Shown here piece by piece: positions 37,479 to 46,722 of a DNA stretch of 64,000 nt. This DNA is from Streptomyces aquilus (GTDB lineage Bacteria > Actinomycetota > Actinomycetes > Streptomycetales > Streptomycetaceae): assembly GCF_003955715.1 (NCBI RefSeq), contig NZ_CP034463.1:7378001-7442000 (forward strand), in the 5' to 3' direction. Within the stretch, counting starts at the first letter, position 1. Every line of letters begins with the position of its first letter. Both the position numbers and the translations under genes were made by a program. The notes under the pieces were generated by a model. It was not told where the DNA came from and did no database searches. It saw only the letters and a program-made list of their open reading frames with translations.

Positions 37479-38620
37479 CGGACGGCGAACTGCTCGCCCG
37501 GGTCTTCCTCGCCCGTGTCATTGAGCCCGGTGACGAGGTCGCCGGGCGGTGGGTGCGGGAGTTCGGGGTGGAGGAGGTGGCTCGCAGGCTGCGGGACGGG
37601 CGGGAGGTGTTGCCCGGGGTGAGCGGGAAGCGGTGGGGCGGCCTTGTGGCTCGGGCCGGGGAGGCCGGTCCGCGACGGGATCTCACGGTCGCCGCCGAGG
37701 CCGGGGTGCGGTTCGTCCGTCCGGGGGACGGGGAGTGGCCCGGGCAGTTGGACGATCTCGGGGACGCGCGGCCGCTCGGGCTGTGGGTGCGGGGGCGGCC
37801 CAGTCTGCGGATGTGGGCCCTGCGGTCCGTCGCCGTGGTGGGGGCCCGGGCTTGTACCGAGTACGGCGCGCACATGGCGGCCACCCTCGCCGCCGGGCTC
37901 GCCGAGCGCGGCTGGGTCGTGGTGTCCGGCGGCGCGTACGGCGTCGACGGGGCCGCCCACAGAGGGGCGCTGGGCGCCGGCGGCGCCACCGTCGCCGTGC
38001 TGGCCTGCGGCGTCGATCGGCCCTATCCGCGTGGGCACACCGAGTTGATCACCAGGATCGCGGAACAGGGGCTGGTGGTGGGGGAGTTGCCGCCGGGCGA
38101 CCATCCGACGCCGAGCAGGTTCGTGCTGCGCAACCGCGTCATCGCCGCGCTCACCAGAGGGACCGTCGTGGTCGAAGCGGCGTACCGCAGCGGCTCGCTC
38201 GTCACCGCGCGTGCCGCGCAACGCCTCGGGCGGCACACCATGGGCGTGCCCGGGCCGGCCACCAGCGGCCTCTCCGCCGGGGTGCACGAACTGCTGCGCG
38301 GCGACGCCGAACTCGTCACCGACGCCGAGGAAGTCGTCGAGGTGGTCGGGGACATGGGCGAGCTCGCGCCGGAGCGGAGGGGACCCGTGCTGCCGCGCGA
38401 CCTGCTCGAACCGGGAGCGCGCAGAGTCCTCGACGCGCTGCCTGCACGCCGTGCGGCGACCGCCGCCGAGGTCGGACGCGGCGCGCAGACGACTCAGGAC
38501 GAGGCGGTCGCGAGACTGTACGAGCTCCGATCACTTGGTTACGTCGAACGACACGGCGACGGCTGGAAGTTGACACGCCAGGCGATGATCTCCGTCCGTG
38601 GTGCTCGCGGTCCGAGTTGA
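37475..38620 (+). CDS. dprA: DNA-processing protein DprA
   Basis: 381 residues. Loads RecA onto incoming single-stranded DNA. The Rossmann core is complete: [36 protein letters not shown], and [31 protein letters not shown]. The C-terminal winged helix occupies about 315-375. GTG start coupled to comM. No other competence genes are nearby in the window. Confidence 0.95.
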   Translation: MTDGELLARVFLARVIEPGDEVAGRWVREFGVEEVARRLRDGREVLPGVSGKRWGGLVARAGEAGPRRDLTVAAEAGVRFVRPGDGEWPGQLDDLGDARPLGLWVRGRPSLRMWALRSVAVVGARACTEYGAHMAATLAAGLAERGWVVVSGGAYGVDGAAHRGALGAGGATVAVLACGVDRPYPRGHTELITRIAEQGLVVGELPPGDHPTPSRFVLRNRVIAALTRGTVVVEAAYRSGSLVTARAAQRLGRHTMGVPGPATSGLSAGVHELLRGDAELVTDAEEVVEVVGDMGELAPERRGPVLPRDLLEPGARRVLDALPARRAATAAEVGRGAQTTQDEAVARLYELRSLGYVERHGDGWKLTRQAMISVRGARGPS

Positions 38621-38942
38621 CCGAGCGTGTTCGGCCGTCCGGGGGAACCCCTACAGCCTTGGGAATTCCCGCAGTTGGAGTTTCCCCGTGGTCACGCTGA
38701 GTCGTCGGCGTGACTCGGCGGGGCGTCAAGAGGAACGTATCTGCGCACGGCTCGGGGCCACTCCTTCGCACACCGCGACACTCCAGTCACGCTACGCTCA
38801 CGGGGATTCCGGCACGGAACGGCGACTCGACCACAGATCCACCTCAGAGACTCCAGATCCACCTCAGAGATTCCAGATCCGCATCAGACCGACAGGTCAC
38901 CCAGCCATCCCCACTTCACGGCAGAACGGCACAAGGCGACGA
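38621..38942. promoter_or_regulatory. whiG upstream region
   Basis: 322 bases between dprA and whiG. It contains a 10-bp palindrome GGGAATTCCC (38661-38670) and three 20-base repeats (38834-38893). A TACGCT near 38794 could be a -10 box. No reading frame supported. Confidence 0.45.
38834..38893 (+). repeat. Three 20-bp direct repeats upstream of whiG
   Basis: The unit CAGATCCACCTCAGAGAyTC starts at 38834, 38854 and 38874; the third copy is degenerate. Period is exactly 20 bases, and the array ends 50 bases before the whiG start. Confidence 0.8.
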
Positions 38943-39785
38943 ATGCCCCAGCACACCTCCGGGTCCGACCGGGCGGCGGCCCCCCCAGCCGCCCGGGACG
39001 GTGGCAGCGTGCGGCCCCCCGCCCCCTCGACGCTCGACGAGCTGTGGCGGTCGTACAAGGCGACGGGGGACGAACGGTTGCGGGAGCAGCTGATCCTGCA
39101 CTACTCGCCGCTCGTGAAGTACGTGGCGGGCCGGGTGAGCGTGGGGCTGCCGCCCAACGTCGAGCAGGCCGACTTCGTCTCCTCCGGTGTCTTCGGGCTC
39201 ATCGACGCGATCGAGAAGTTCGACATCGACCGGGAGATCAAGTTCGAGACGTACGCGATCACCCGGATCCGGGGCGCGATGATCGACGAGCTGCGGGCGC
39301 TGGACTGGATTCCGCGGTCGGTGCGGCAGAAGGCGCGGAACGTCGAGCGGGCGTACGCGACGCTGGAGGCGCGGCTGCGGCGGACGCCCAGCGAGGGTGA
39401 GGTGGCGACCGAGATGGGGATCGCCGTGGATGAACTCCACGCGGTCTTCAGTCAGTTGTCGCTGGCCAACGTGGTCGCGCTGGAGGAGCTGCTGCATGTC
39501 GGGGGTGAGGGCGGCGACCGCCTGAGTCTGATGGACACGCTGGAGGACACCGCCGCCGACAACCCGGTGGAAGTGGCCGAGGACCGGGAGCTGCGACGGT
39601 TCCTGGCGCGGGCGATCAACACGCTGCCCGAGCGGGAGAAGACCGTGGTCACGCTCTACTACTACGAGGGGCTGACCCTGGCGGAGATCGGGAACGTACT
39701 GGGTGTGACCGAGAGCCGGGTCAGTCAGATCCACACCAAGTCGGTGCTGCAACTGCGGGCGAAACTGGCGAGCTTCGGTCGGTGA
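38943..39785 (+). CDS. whiG: Sporulation sigma factor WhiG
   Basis: 280 residues, the length of S. coelicolor WhiG. FliA-like sigma factor that commits aerial hyphae to sporulation septation. Region 2 ([18 protein letters not shown] to [21 protein letters not shown]), region 3 ([15 protein letters not shown]) and region 4 ([23 protein letters not shown], then the helix-turn-helix [11 protein letters not shown]) are intact. ATG 38943 gives [11 protein letters not shown]. Known regulation by anti-sigma RsiG with c-di-GMP is literature knowledge. Confidence 0.97.
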   Translation: MPQHTSGSDRAAAPPAARDGGSVRPPAPSTLDELWRSYKATGDERLREQLILHYSPLVKYVAGRVSVGLPPNVEQADFVSSGVFGLIDAIEKFDIDREIKFETYAITRIRGAMIDELRALDWIPRSVRQKARNVERAYATLEARLRRTPSEGEVATEMGIAVDELHAVFSQLSLANVVALEELLHVGGEGGDRLSLMDTLEDTAADNPVEVAEDRELRRFLARAINTLPEREKTVVTLYYYEGLTLAEIGNVLGVTESRVSQIHTKSVLQLRAKLASFGR

Positions 39786-39846
39786 CCTGGCCGCATGCAC
39801 GGTCGTGGGCGAAGGTGACTCCCGTCCGGGGCGGTGCGTCCGTAAA

Positions 39847-40437
39847 GTGGAGGACGTGCCAAGGATTCGAGCGGCCTCCGTGGCCGAGCACCGGTCGATG
39901 CAGCGAGCCGCCCTGCTGGACGCGGCTCGGTCGTTGCTGTCCGAGGGCGGGACGGAGGCGCTGACGTTCCCGGCTCTCGCCGAGCGGACGGGGCTGGCGC
40001 GGTCGTCGGTGTACGAGTACTTCCGGTCGCGCGCCGCCGTCGTCGAGGAGCTGTGCGCGGTCGACTTCCCGGTCTGGGCGGCGGAGGTCGCCGCGGCGAT
40101 GGGCGCGGCGGACGGGGCCGAGGCCAAGGTCGAGGCGTATGTGCGGCGGCAGCTGGCGCTGGTGGGGGACCGGCGGCATCGGGCCGTGGTCGCCATTTCC
40201 GCGAGTGAGCTCGATGCGGGGGCTCGGGAGAAGATCCGGGCCGCGCACGGGGAGCTGGTCGCGATGATCGGCGAGGCGCTGGAGGAGATGGGGCACGCGG
40301 AGCCTCGGCTTGCGGCGATGTTGCTGCAAGGGGTGGTGGATGCGGCTGTGCGGCGGATCGAGCTGGGGGCGGCGGAGGATCCTGCGGCGATCACTGAGGC
40401 TGCGGTGAGCATGGCGCTGCGAGGGGTTCGCGGCTGA
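39847..40437 (+). CDS. TetR-family transcriptional regulator
   Basis: 196 residues. N-terminal TetR helix-turn-helix (MQRAALLDAARSLLSEGG to GLARSSVYEYFRSRAAVVEELC), then a helical ligand domain. The effector is unknown. GTG 39847 is chosen; GTG 39856 is an alternative, and TAAAGT at 39843-39848 could be a -10 box making a leaderless mRNA from 39856. Lies 61 bases after whiG. No obvious target gene beside it. Confidence 0.88.
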   Translation: MEDVPRIRAASVAEHRSMQRAALLDAARSLLSEGGTEALTFPALAERTGLARSSVYEYFRSRAAVVEELCAVDFPVWAAEVAAAMGAADGAEAKVEAYVRRQLALVGDRRHRAVVAISASELDAGAREKIRAAHGELVAMIGEALEEMGHAEPRLAAMLLQGVVDAAVRRIELGAAEDPAAITEAAVSMALRGVRG

Positions 40438-40494
40438 GGTGTTCGTGGGGGTTGGTGTGGGGGATCGCGGCTGAGGCCGGTGGGGGGTTGCTGC

Positions 40495-40573
40495 GGGGGC
40501 GTTTCGCCTGCCCGCGCTGGCGGGGTGCCGCCTGCGCCCACCCGTGCCGCCCCAGCGGCACGACTGCCCGCAG
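40495..40573. repeat. 79-bp dispersed repeat, copy 1
   Basis: Differs at 2 of 79 bases from the segment at 56759-56837. It contains two hairpins: CCCGC-gctg-GCGGG (40511-40524) and GTGCCGC-ccca-GCGGCAC (40544-40561). This copy lies between the convergent TetR and M23 peptidase genes, where it could act as a terminator. Confidence 0.9.
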
Positions 40574-40596
40574 GCTACGTGGATACGGGAGCTGCT

Positions 40597-40618
40597 CCAG
40601 CGGCACGACTGCCCGCAG
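40597..40618. repeat. Partial copy of the dispersed repeat
   Basis: The last 22 bases of the 79-bp repeat (starting CCAGCGGCACGACTG) recur exactly, 24 bases after copy 1 ends. Confidence 0.85.
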
Positions 40619-40645
40619 CTGGGGTGAGGGACTCCTGGTTCCTGG

Positions 40646-41188
40646 CTAGGGCAGCGGGACTCCCAGTACCGGCAGCAGCCTTGACGGGGCCCTGCGCAAG
40701 AGCCACGGCGGTAGCAAGGACAGTGGGTTCAGGTAGGCGTCTCCCCGTCGCACACCCCAGTGCACGCACGTAGCCATGCAGTGGGAGCCCGTCGGCTCCA
40801 CCGTCGCCACCACTTCGCCCGGTGTCACCTCCTCGCCCTTCTTCACCGTCGCCCGTACCGGTTCATACGTCGTTCGCAGGTCTGTGCCGGTGAGGGCGAT
40901 CGAGACCACGCCCTTTCCGGCCACGCGGCCCGCGAAGGTGACCCGGCCGGCGGCCACCGCTCGTACGGGTGTGCCCGGCGGTGCTGCCAGGTCCACGCCT
41001 CGGTGGCCTCGGGCGTACGGGGTGGGTGGGGGTTCCCAGGTGCGGAGGACGGGTGGGCGTACGCCTACCGGCCAGGTGCGGGCGAGGGCCGGGACCGTGG
41101 TGGGAGGGGGCTCGGGCGGCGCCGGGGGCGGGGGAGTCAGGAGGGGGATCAGGAGTGCGGGCAGCAGGGCGCTGTGCAGGTGTCGCAT
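40646..41188 (-). CDS. Secreted M23-family peptidase (LytM-like)
   Basis: 180 residues. Signal peptide at about 1-19 (RHLHSALLPALLIPLL), Pro-rich linker, then an M23 domain with the HxxxD zinc motif (HRGVD, His62 and Asp66) and HWGVRRGDAYLNP, the second histidine site. Likely a peptidoglycan endopeptidase or an EnvC-like activator. ATG 41188 is chosen for the signal peptide; divergent from rpsB. Conserved in this place in Streptomyces. Confidence 0.88.
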   Translation of the reverse strand: MRHLHSALLPALLIPLLTPPPPAPPEPPPTTVPALARTWPVGVRPPVLRTWEPPPTPYARGHRGVDLAAPPGTPVRAVAAGRVTFAGRVAGKGVVSIALTGTDLRTTYEPVRATVKKGEEVTPGEVVATVEPTGSHCMATCVHWGVRRGDAYLNPLSLLPPWLLRRAPSRLLPVLGVPLP

Positions 41189-41378
41189 GGCTGAAACGGT
41201 GCCTGAGCAGGGCTGAGCGCGGCCGGGAGCTGTGGAGTACCGCCCGGTTGTGGACAGCGGCGTCACCCGGTGCTCCGCGGGTCCCGTACACTTCTTCTGG
41301 CGATCCGGGTCACCGGGTCGACTTCGCACGCCCCGACATCGGGCTCTCGTAGCCATCGATGTCAGCGCCTTTCGGTCC

Positions 41379-41412
41379 CGTACGCACCTGCGTACGTGGC
41401 ACGGCGCGTGCC
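41379..41412 (+). promoter_or_regulatory. Two adjacent hairpins in the rpsB leader
   Basis: CGTACGCA-cc-TGCGTACG (41379-41396) followed by GGCACG-gcg-CGTGCC (41398-41412), 40-75 bases before the rpsB start. May be the S2 autoregulatory site; S2 represses its own mRNA in other bacteria. TACACT at 41287-41292 is a possible -10 box. Confidence 0.45.
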
Positions 41413-41453
41413 GGGCGTCAGGACACAACCGAGAAAACACAAGGAGAACGGCC

Positions 41454-42356
41454 ATGGCCGTCGTCACGATGCGGGAGCTGCTGGAAAGCGGCGTCCACTT
41501 CGGTCACCAGACCCGTCGCTGGAACCCGAAGATGAAGCGGTTCATCTTCACCGAGCGCAACGGCATCTACATCATCGACCTGCTCCAGTCGCTGTCGTAC
41601 ATCGACCGCGCCTACGAGTTCGTCAAGGAGACCGTCGCCCACGGCGGCACGGTCATGTTCGTCGGCACGAAGAAGCAGGCGCAGGAGGCCATCGCCGAGC
41701 AGGCCACCCGCGTCGGCATGCCTTACGTCAACCAGCGCTGGCTGGGCGGCATGCTCACCAACTTCTCGACCGTCTACAAGCGTCTGCAGCGCCTCAAGGA
41801 GCTCGAGCAGATCGACTTCGAGGACGTCGCCGCTTCCGGTCTGACCAAGAAGGAGCTTCTCGTGCTCTCGCGCGAGAAGGCCAAGCTGGAGAAGACCCTC
41901 GGTGGTATCCGCGAGATGCAGAAGGTGCCCAGCGCCGTCTGGATCGTGGACACCAAGAAGGAGCACATCGCGGTCGGCGAGGCCCGGAAGCTCAACATCC
42001 CGGTCGTCGCCATCCTCGACACCAACTGCGACCCCGACGAGGTCGACTACAAGATCCCGGGCAACGACGACGCGATCCGCTCCGTCACCCTGCTCACCCG
42101 CGTGATCGCCGACGCCGTCGCCGAGGGCCTCATCGCCCGCTCCGGCGTCGCCACCGGCGACAAGGGTGACAAGGGCGCGGGCGAGCCGCTCGCCGCGTGG
42201 GAGCGCGACCTGCTCGAGGGCGAGAAGAAGGCCGAGGAGGCCCCGGCCGCCGAGGCTCCCGCCGCTGAGGCTGAGGCCCCTGCCGCTGAGGCCCCCGCTG
42301 CCGAGGCCCCCGCCGCCGAGGCCGAGGCTCCGGCCGCCGAGGCCGAGCAGGCCTGA
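41454..42356 (+). CDS. rpsB: 30S ribosomal protein S2
   Basis: 300 residues. [26 protein letters not shown] is the S2 start; [21 protein letters not shown] and [13 protein letters not shown] are conserved. The C-terminus is a run of APAAEA repeats (about 258-299), longer than in most bacteria but usual for Streptomyces. ATG with AAGGAG upstream. First gene of rpsB-tsf, followed by a hairpin. Confidence 0.97.
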   Translation: MAVVTMRELLESGVHFGHQTRRWNPKMKRFIFTERNGIYIIDLLQSLSYIDRAYEFVKETVAHGGTVMFVGTKKQAQEAIAEQATRVGMPYVNQRWLGGMLTNFSTVYKRLQRLKELEQIDFEDVAASGLTKKELLVLSREKAKLEKTLGGIREMQKVPSAVWIVDTKKEHIAVGEARKLNIPVVAILDTNCDPDEVDYKIPGNDDAIRSVTLLTRVIADAVAEGLIARSGVATGDKGDKGAGEPLAAWERDLLEGEKKAEEAPAAEAPAAEAEAPAAEAPAAEAPAAEAEAPAAEAEQA

Positions 42357-42380
42357 CCCCCTCACCCCTTCGGGTCTTCT

Positions 42381-42410
42381 GACGGCGGGGGCCCACCAGC
42401 CCCCGCCGTC
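42381..42410 (+). terminator. Hairpin between rpsB and tsf
   Basis: Perfect 12-bp stem GACGGCGGGGGC/GCCCCCGCCGTC with a CCACCA loop in the 95-bp gap. Probably a partial terminator that sets the S2 to EF-Ts ratio. Confidence 0.65.
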
Positions 42411-42451
42411 GGCCCGTAGATCTTCAGACTTCGAGAGAGATTCCAGGAATC

Positions 42452-43288
42452 ATGGCGAACTACACCGCCGCCGACGTCAAGAAGCTCCGTGAGCTCACCG
42501 GCGCCGGCATGATGGACTGCAAGAAGGCGCTGGACGAGGCCGAGGGCAACGTCGACAAGGCCGTCGAGGCGCTCCGTATCAAGGGCCAGAAGGGCGTCGC
42601 CAAGCGCGAGGGCCGCTCCGCCGAGAACGGCGCCGTGGTCTCCGTCATCGCCGACGACAACACCTCCGGTGTCCTGGTCGAGCTGAAGTGCGAGACGGAC
42701 TTCGTCGCCAAGGGCGAGAAGTTCCAGGCCGTCGCCAACCAGATCGCGCAGCACGTCGCCGCCACCTCCCCGGCCGACATCGACGCCCTGCTCGCCTCGG
42801 AGATCGAGGCCGGCAAGACCGTCCAGGCGTTCGTGGACGAGGCCAACGCCAACCTCGGCGAGAAGATCGTCCTGGACCGCTTCGCGCAGTTCGCCGACGG
42901 CTTCGTCTTCGCCTACATGCACCGCACCATGCCCGACCTGCCCCCGCAGATCGGTGTCCTGGTCGAGCTGGACAAGGCCGACGCCGAGCTGGCCAAGGGT
43001 GTCGCCCAGCACATCGCCGCCTTCGCGCCGAAGTACCTCTCCAAGGAGGACGTCCCGGCCGAGGTCGTCGAGTCCGAGCGCCGCGTCGCCGAGGAGACCA
43101 CCCGCGCCGAGGGCAAGCCCGAGGCCGCCCTGCCGAAGATCGTCGAGGGTCGCCTCAACGGCTTCTTCAAGGACGCCACGCTGCTCGGCCAGCCGTACGC
43201 GCTGGACAACAAGAAGTCCGTCCAGAAGGTTCTGGACGAGGCCGGTGTCACCCTGAAGCGCTTCACGCGCATCAAGGTCGGCATCTGA
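42452..43288 (+). CDS. tsf: Elongation factor Ts
   Basis: 278 residues. Nucleotide exchange factor for EF-Tu. The N-terminal UBA-like domain (YTAADVKKLRELTGAGMMDCKKALDE) and the TDFVAKGEKF core that inserts next to the EF-Tu nucleotide site are intact. ATG start with a GAGAGATT leader. Follows rpsB in the universal order. Confidence 0.97.
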   Translation: MANYTAADVKKLRELTGAGMMDCKKALDEAEGNVDKAVEALRIKGQKGVAKREGRSAENGAVVSVIADDNTSGVLVELKCETDFVAKGEKFQAVANQIAQHVAATSPADIDALLASEIEAGKTVQAFVDEANANLGEKIVLDRFAQFADGFVFAYMHRTMPDLPPQIGVLVELDKADAELAKGVAQHIAAFAPKYLSKEDVPAEVVESERRVAEETTRAEGKPEAALPKIVEGRLNGFFKDATLLGQPYALDNKKSVQKVLDEAGVTLKRFTRIKVGI

Positions 43289-43477
43289 GTCCGTACCGCG
43301 TTCGACGCCCGACCCCGATAGGGTCGTAGGCAGTCGTCCGGTACGCCGTCACGCACGCGCGTGGCGGACGACAGCAGATCTGACGAGGAGGCCATTGCCG
43401 CGCATGGGATGCGAACCAGTTCCCATCGGCAGTGGCCTTCTTCGTATGTGCGACCCCTTGAAAGAGGCGAGATTCCG

Positions 43478-44236
43478 ATGACCACCAAGGCCCAGAAGAG
43501 CGACGACGGCAAAGTGAGCGGCCGGTTTCTGCTGAAGCTGTCCGGAGAGGCCTTCTCCGGTGGCGGGGGCCTGGGCGTGGACCCGGACGTGGTGCACAAG
43601 ATCGCCCGGGAGATCGCGGCCGTCGTGCGCGACGGCGCGGAGATCGCGGTCGTCATCGGCGGCGGCAACTTCTTCCGCGGCGCCGAACTCCAGCAGCGCG
43701 GCATGGACCGCGCCCGCTCCGACTACATGGGCATGCTCGGCACCGTGATGAACTGCCTCGCCCTCCAGGACTTCCTGGAGAAGGAGGGCATCGACTCCCG
43801 CGTGCAGACCGCCATCACCATGGGCCAGGTCGCCGAGCCGTACATCCCGCTGCGCGCCGTGCGCCACCTGGAGAAGGGCCGCGTGGTCATCTTCGGCGCC
43901 GGTATGGGCATGCCGTACTTCTCCACCGACACCACCGCCGCCCAGCGCGCCCTGGAGATCGACGCCGAGGCGCTCCTCATGGGCAAGAACGGCGTGGACG
44001 GGGTCTACGACTCCGACCCGAAGAAAAACCCCGACGCGGTCAAGTTCGACTCCCTCGGCTACGGCGAGGTCATCACCCGCGACCTCAAGGTCGCCGACGC
44101 CACCGCCATCACGCTGTGCCGCGACAACAAGCTCCCGATCCTCGTCTTCGAGCTTCTGACGGAGGGCAATATCGCGCGCGCCGTCAAGGGTGAGAAGATC
44201 GGCACGCTGGTGGGTGACCAGGGCAGCCGGGACTGA
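43478..44236 (+). CDS. pyrH: UMP kinase
   Basis: 252 residues. Phosphorylates UMP to UDP in pyrimidine synthesis. Motifs of the amino-acid-kinase fold are seen: [35 protein letters not shown] and [17 protein letters not shown] 43478, 189 bases after tsf, so it may have its own promoter in that gap, which also holds an imperfect GC hairpin near 43352-43373. Confidence 0.96.
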   Translation: MTTKAQKSDDGKVSGRFLLKLSGEAFSGGGGLGVDPDVVHKIAREIAAVVRDGAEIAVVIGGGNFFRGAELQQRGMDRARSDYMGMLGTVMNCLALQDFLEKEGIDSRVQTAITMGQVAEPYIPLRAVRHLEKGRVVIFGAGMGMPYFSTDTTAAQRALEIDAEALLMGKNGVDGVYDSDPKKNPDAVKFDSLGYGEVITRDLKVADATAITLCRDNKLPILVFELLTEGNIARAVKGEKIGTLVGDQGSRD

Positions 44237-44404
44237 CGACCCGGCAACCACCGTCCGCGGGACGGACGGGACGGACCCTGACCGGGGGATGGACAATGTC
44301 CTGCCGGTCGGGAACCGTGCAGGAAGAAGACGCGACGCAGCCGGCCGCCGCCTCCACGCAACGGAACAGCAGCCGGGCCTACTCAAGACACGCAGGAGCA
44401 AGTG

Positions 44405-44962
44405 GTGATCGAAGAGACCCTCCTCGAGGCCGAGGAGAAGATGGAGAAGGCCGTCGTGGTCGCCAAGGAGGACTTCGCCGCGATCCGCACCGGCCGTGCG
44501 CACCCGGCGATGTTCAACAAGATCGTGGCCGACTACTACGGCGCGCCGACGCCGATCAACCAGCTGGCTTCGTTCTCCGTGCCGGAGCCGCGCATGGCGG
44601 TGGTGACCCCGTTCGACAAGACGGCCCTGCGCAACATCGAGCAGGCCATCCGTGACTCGGACCTGGGCGTCAACCCGAGCAACGACGGCAACATCATCCG
44701 GGTGGTGTTCCCCGAGCTCACCGAGGAGCGCCGCCGCGACTACATCAAGGTCGCCAAGGGCAAGGCGGAGGACTCCCGCGTGTCCATCCGCTCGGTCCGC
44801 CGCAAGGCCAAGGACGCGATCGACAAGCTCGTCAAGGACGGCGAGATCGGCGAGGACGAGGGCCGCCGTGCGGAGAAGGAGCTCGACGACGCGACGCACA
44901 AGTACGTCGCCCAGGTGGACGAGCTTCTGAAGCACAAGGAAGCGGAGCTCCTCGAAGTCTGA
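44405..44962 (+). CDS. frr: Ribosome recycling factor
   Basis: 185 residues. Splits post-termination ribosomes with [20 protein letters not shown] and [21 protein letters not shown] are the RRF signatures. Two GTG codons are adjacent (44402 and 44405); 44405 gives the usual 185-residue protein with AGGAG eight bases upstream. Its TGA overlaps the cdsA ATG by one base. Confidence 0.96.
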   Translation: MIEETLLEAEEKMEKAVVVAKEDFAAIRTGRAHPAMFNKIVADYYGAPTPINQLASFSVPEPRMAVVTPFDKTALRNIEQAIRDSDLGVNPSNDGNIIRVVFPELTEERRRDYIKVAKGKAEDSRVSIRSVRRKAKDAIDKLVKDGEIGEDEGRRAEKELDDATHKYVAQVDELLKHKEAELLEV

Positions 44963-46149
44963 TGAACGACTCTTCCTGGGGCTCTCCGCCTGGGGCCGGG
45001 CCACACGCCGGGTACTGGGGGCCCACCGACCAGGGGCCTGTCCAGGGGGCTGCCCCGGCGGGTCCCGCGTACGATGCGCCTGAGGCGCAGCAGACTCGCC
45101 CCATGCCCATCGTGCCCGACGTACCCGCGTATGGCGGAGACCAGGATGACGACCGGGGGGCCGCTCGGCTGAGTGGCCCTTTGTTCAGGGACGAGACGTT
45201 CCGGGACACGACGTCCCGGGACGCGACGTTCCGCGACGAGACCACGTCGGCGCAGCCCCGAGCGGCTGCGTCGCAGACGCAGAATCCGGAGCCCATGCCC
45301 GACGCCCCGCAGCCGGCTTCCGCGCCGCAGAAGAAGAGCGCGGGGCGTGACCTGGGCGCGGCCATAGGGGTCGGCGTCGGGCTCGGGGTGGTGATCGTCG
45401 CCTCGCTCTTCGTCGTCAAGGCCGTCTTCGTCGGCGTGATAGCGGTCGCCGTGGTCGTCGGCCTGTGGGAGCTGACCTCGCGGCTGGAGGAGCGCAAGGG
45501 CATCCGGGCGCCCCTCGTGCCGCTGGCGGTCGGCGGTGCGGCCATGGTCGTCGCCGGATACGTCCGGGACGCCGAGGGCGCGTGGGTGGCGATGGCGCTC
45601 ACCGCGCTCGCGGTGCTGGTCTGGCGGATGACGGAACCGCCGGAGGGCTATCTGAAGGACGTCACCGCGGGCGTCTTCGCGGCCTTCTACGTCCCGTTCC
45701 TGGCCACGTTCGTCGCGATGATGCTCACCGCCGACGACGGGCCGCAGCGGGTGCTGACGTTCCTGCTCCTCACCGTCGTCAGCGACACCGGGGCGTACGC
45801 CGTCGGCTGGCGCTTCGGCAAGCACAAGCTCGCGCCGCGCATCAGCCCCGGCAAGACCCGTGAGGGCCTGCTGGGCGCGGTGTCCTTCGCGATGGTGGCG
45901 GGCGCGCTGTGCATGCAGTTCCTGATCGACGACGGCACCTGGTGGCAGGGGCTGCTGCTGGGCCTCGCGGTGGCGGCGAGCGCGACGCTCGGTGACCTCG
46001 GCGAGTCGATGATCAAGCGCGACCTCGGCATCAAGGACATGGGCACGCTGCTGCCGGGGCACGGCGGCATCATGGACCGGCTGGACTCGCTGCTGCCGAC
46101 GGCTCCTGTGGTGTGGCTGCTGCTGGTGCTGTTCGTGGGCTCGGGCTGA
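44962..46149 (+). CDS. cdsA: Phosphatidate cytidylyltransferase
   Basis: 395 residues. Makes CDP-diacylglycerol, the branch point of phospholipid synthesis. A long Gln/Asp/Arg-rich cytosolic N-terminus (about 1-130) includes repeated FRDET/RDTTSRDATFRDE units; about eight membrane helices follow. The family signature at the C-terminus (GDLGESMIKRDLGIKD then GHGGIMDRLDS) is complete. Start overlaps the frr stop (ATGA-type coupling). Last gene of the rpsB-cdsA block, with a terminator after it. Confidence 0.95.
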   Translation: MNDSSWGSPPGAGPHAGYWGPTDQGPVQGAAPAGPAYDAPEAQQTRPMPIVPDVPAYGGDQDDDRGAARLSGPLFRDETFRDTTSRDATFRDETTSAQPRAAASQTQNPEPMPDAPQPASAPQKKSAGRDLGAAIGVGVGLGVVIVASLFVVKAVFVGVIAVAVVVGLWELTSRLEERKGIRAPLVPLAVGGAAMVVAGYVRDAEGAWVAMALTALAVLVWRMTEPPEGYLKDVTAGVFAAFYVPFLATFVAMMLTADDGPQRVLTFLLLTVVSDTGAYAVGWRFGKHKLAPRISPGKTREGLLGAVSFAMVAGALCMQFLIDDGTWWQGLLLGLAVAASATLGDLGESMIKRDLGIKDMGTLLPGHGGIMDRLDSLLPTAPVVWLLLVLFVGSG

Positions 46150-46169
46150 CCGGCGTACGGATGACTGGA

Positions 46170-46195
46170 GAAGCCCCCGCTGAGGCGGGGGCTTC
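46170..46195 (+). terminator. Terminator after cdsA
   Basis: Perfect 11-bp stem GAAGCCCCCGC/GCGGGGGCTTC with a TGAG loop, followed by TGCTGTTCTC. Ends the pyrH/frr/cdsA transcript. Confidence 0.9.
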
Positions 46196-46272
46196 TGCTG
46201 TTCTCATGGGCGGTCCGGTGGGACGATTTCCCTGTAAGCCCTCGAAGGGGATCGCCCTGGAAGGAGGGCGTC

Positions 46273-46722
46273 ATGCCCGCCATCCGTGAAGTGATCGACG
46301 TCGACCGCAGTCCCGAAGACGTCTACGCGTACATCACCGACCCCTCCCATCTGCCGGAATGGCAGCTGAGCGCCGTCAAGGCGGAGCCGCTCGACGAGGG
46401 GCCCGTCCATGCCGGCTCCCGGGTCCGGGTCACCCGGCGGATCGGGAACCGTGAGATCCCGATGACCGTCGAGTTCGACGAGCTCGTCCCGCCGCGCAGC
46501 TGGGACCTGCACGGGATCTCGGGGCCCGTCCGGCCCCGTACCCACGGGGAGATCGAACCGCTCGACGACGGGCGGAGGTCCCGCGTGACGATAGAGATCG
46601 ACTTCGAGGGGCACGGGCTCGGCAGGGCGCTGGTCCCCCTCGTCGTCCGCCCGCAGATCCGCAAGGAGCTCCCGCGGGACGAGCAGCTGCTCAAGGAGCG
46701 CCTGGAGCGGCCGACCAGCTAG
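46273..46722 (+). CDS. SRPBCC (START/polyketide-cyclase-like) protein
   Basis: 149 residues. AIREVIDVDRSPEDVYAYITDPSHLPEWQ is the START/SRPBCC domain opening; the strand FDELVPPRSWDLHGISGP and the final helix (LVVRPQIRKELPRDEQLLKERLE) complete the fold. The ligand is unknown; many such proteins are of unassigned function. ATG with GGAAGGAGG upstream. Its stop overlaps that of the convergent hydrolase by three bases (CTAG). Confidence 0.88.
   Translation: MPAIREVIDVDRSPEDVYAYITDPSHLPEWQLSAVKAEPLDEGPVHAGSRVRVTRRIGNREIPMTVEFDELVPPRSWDLHGISGPVRPRTHGEIEPLDDGRRSRVTIEIDFEGHGLGRALVPLVVRPQIRKELPRDEQLLKERLERPTS

Noticed and set aside
37475..38620. DprA plus ComM plus YraN as a natural competence system
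   Set aside because: This trio is common housekeeping in bacteria without known transformation; no uptake genes are nearby.
40452..40773. Small open frames over the dispersed repeat
   Set aside because: They come from the repeat's low-complexity sequence and run against the real M23 gene; no ribosome site.
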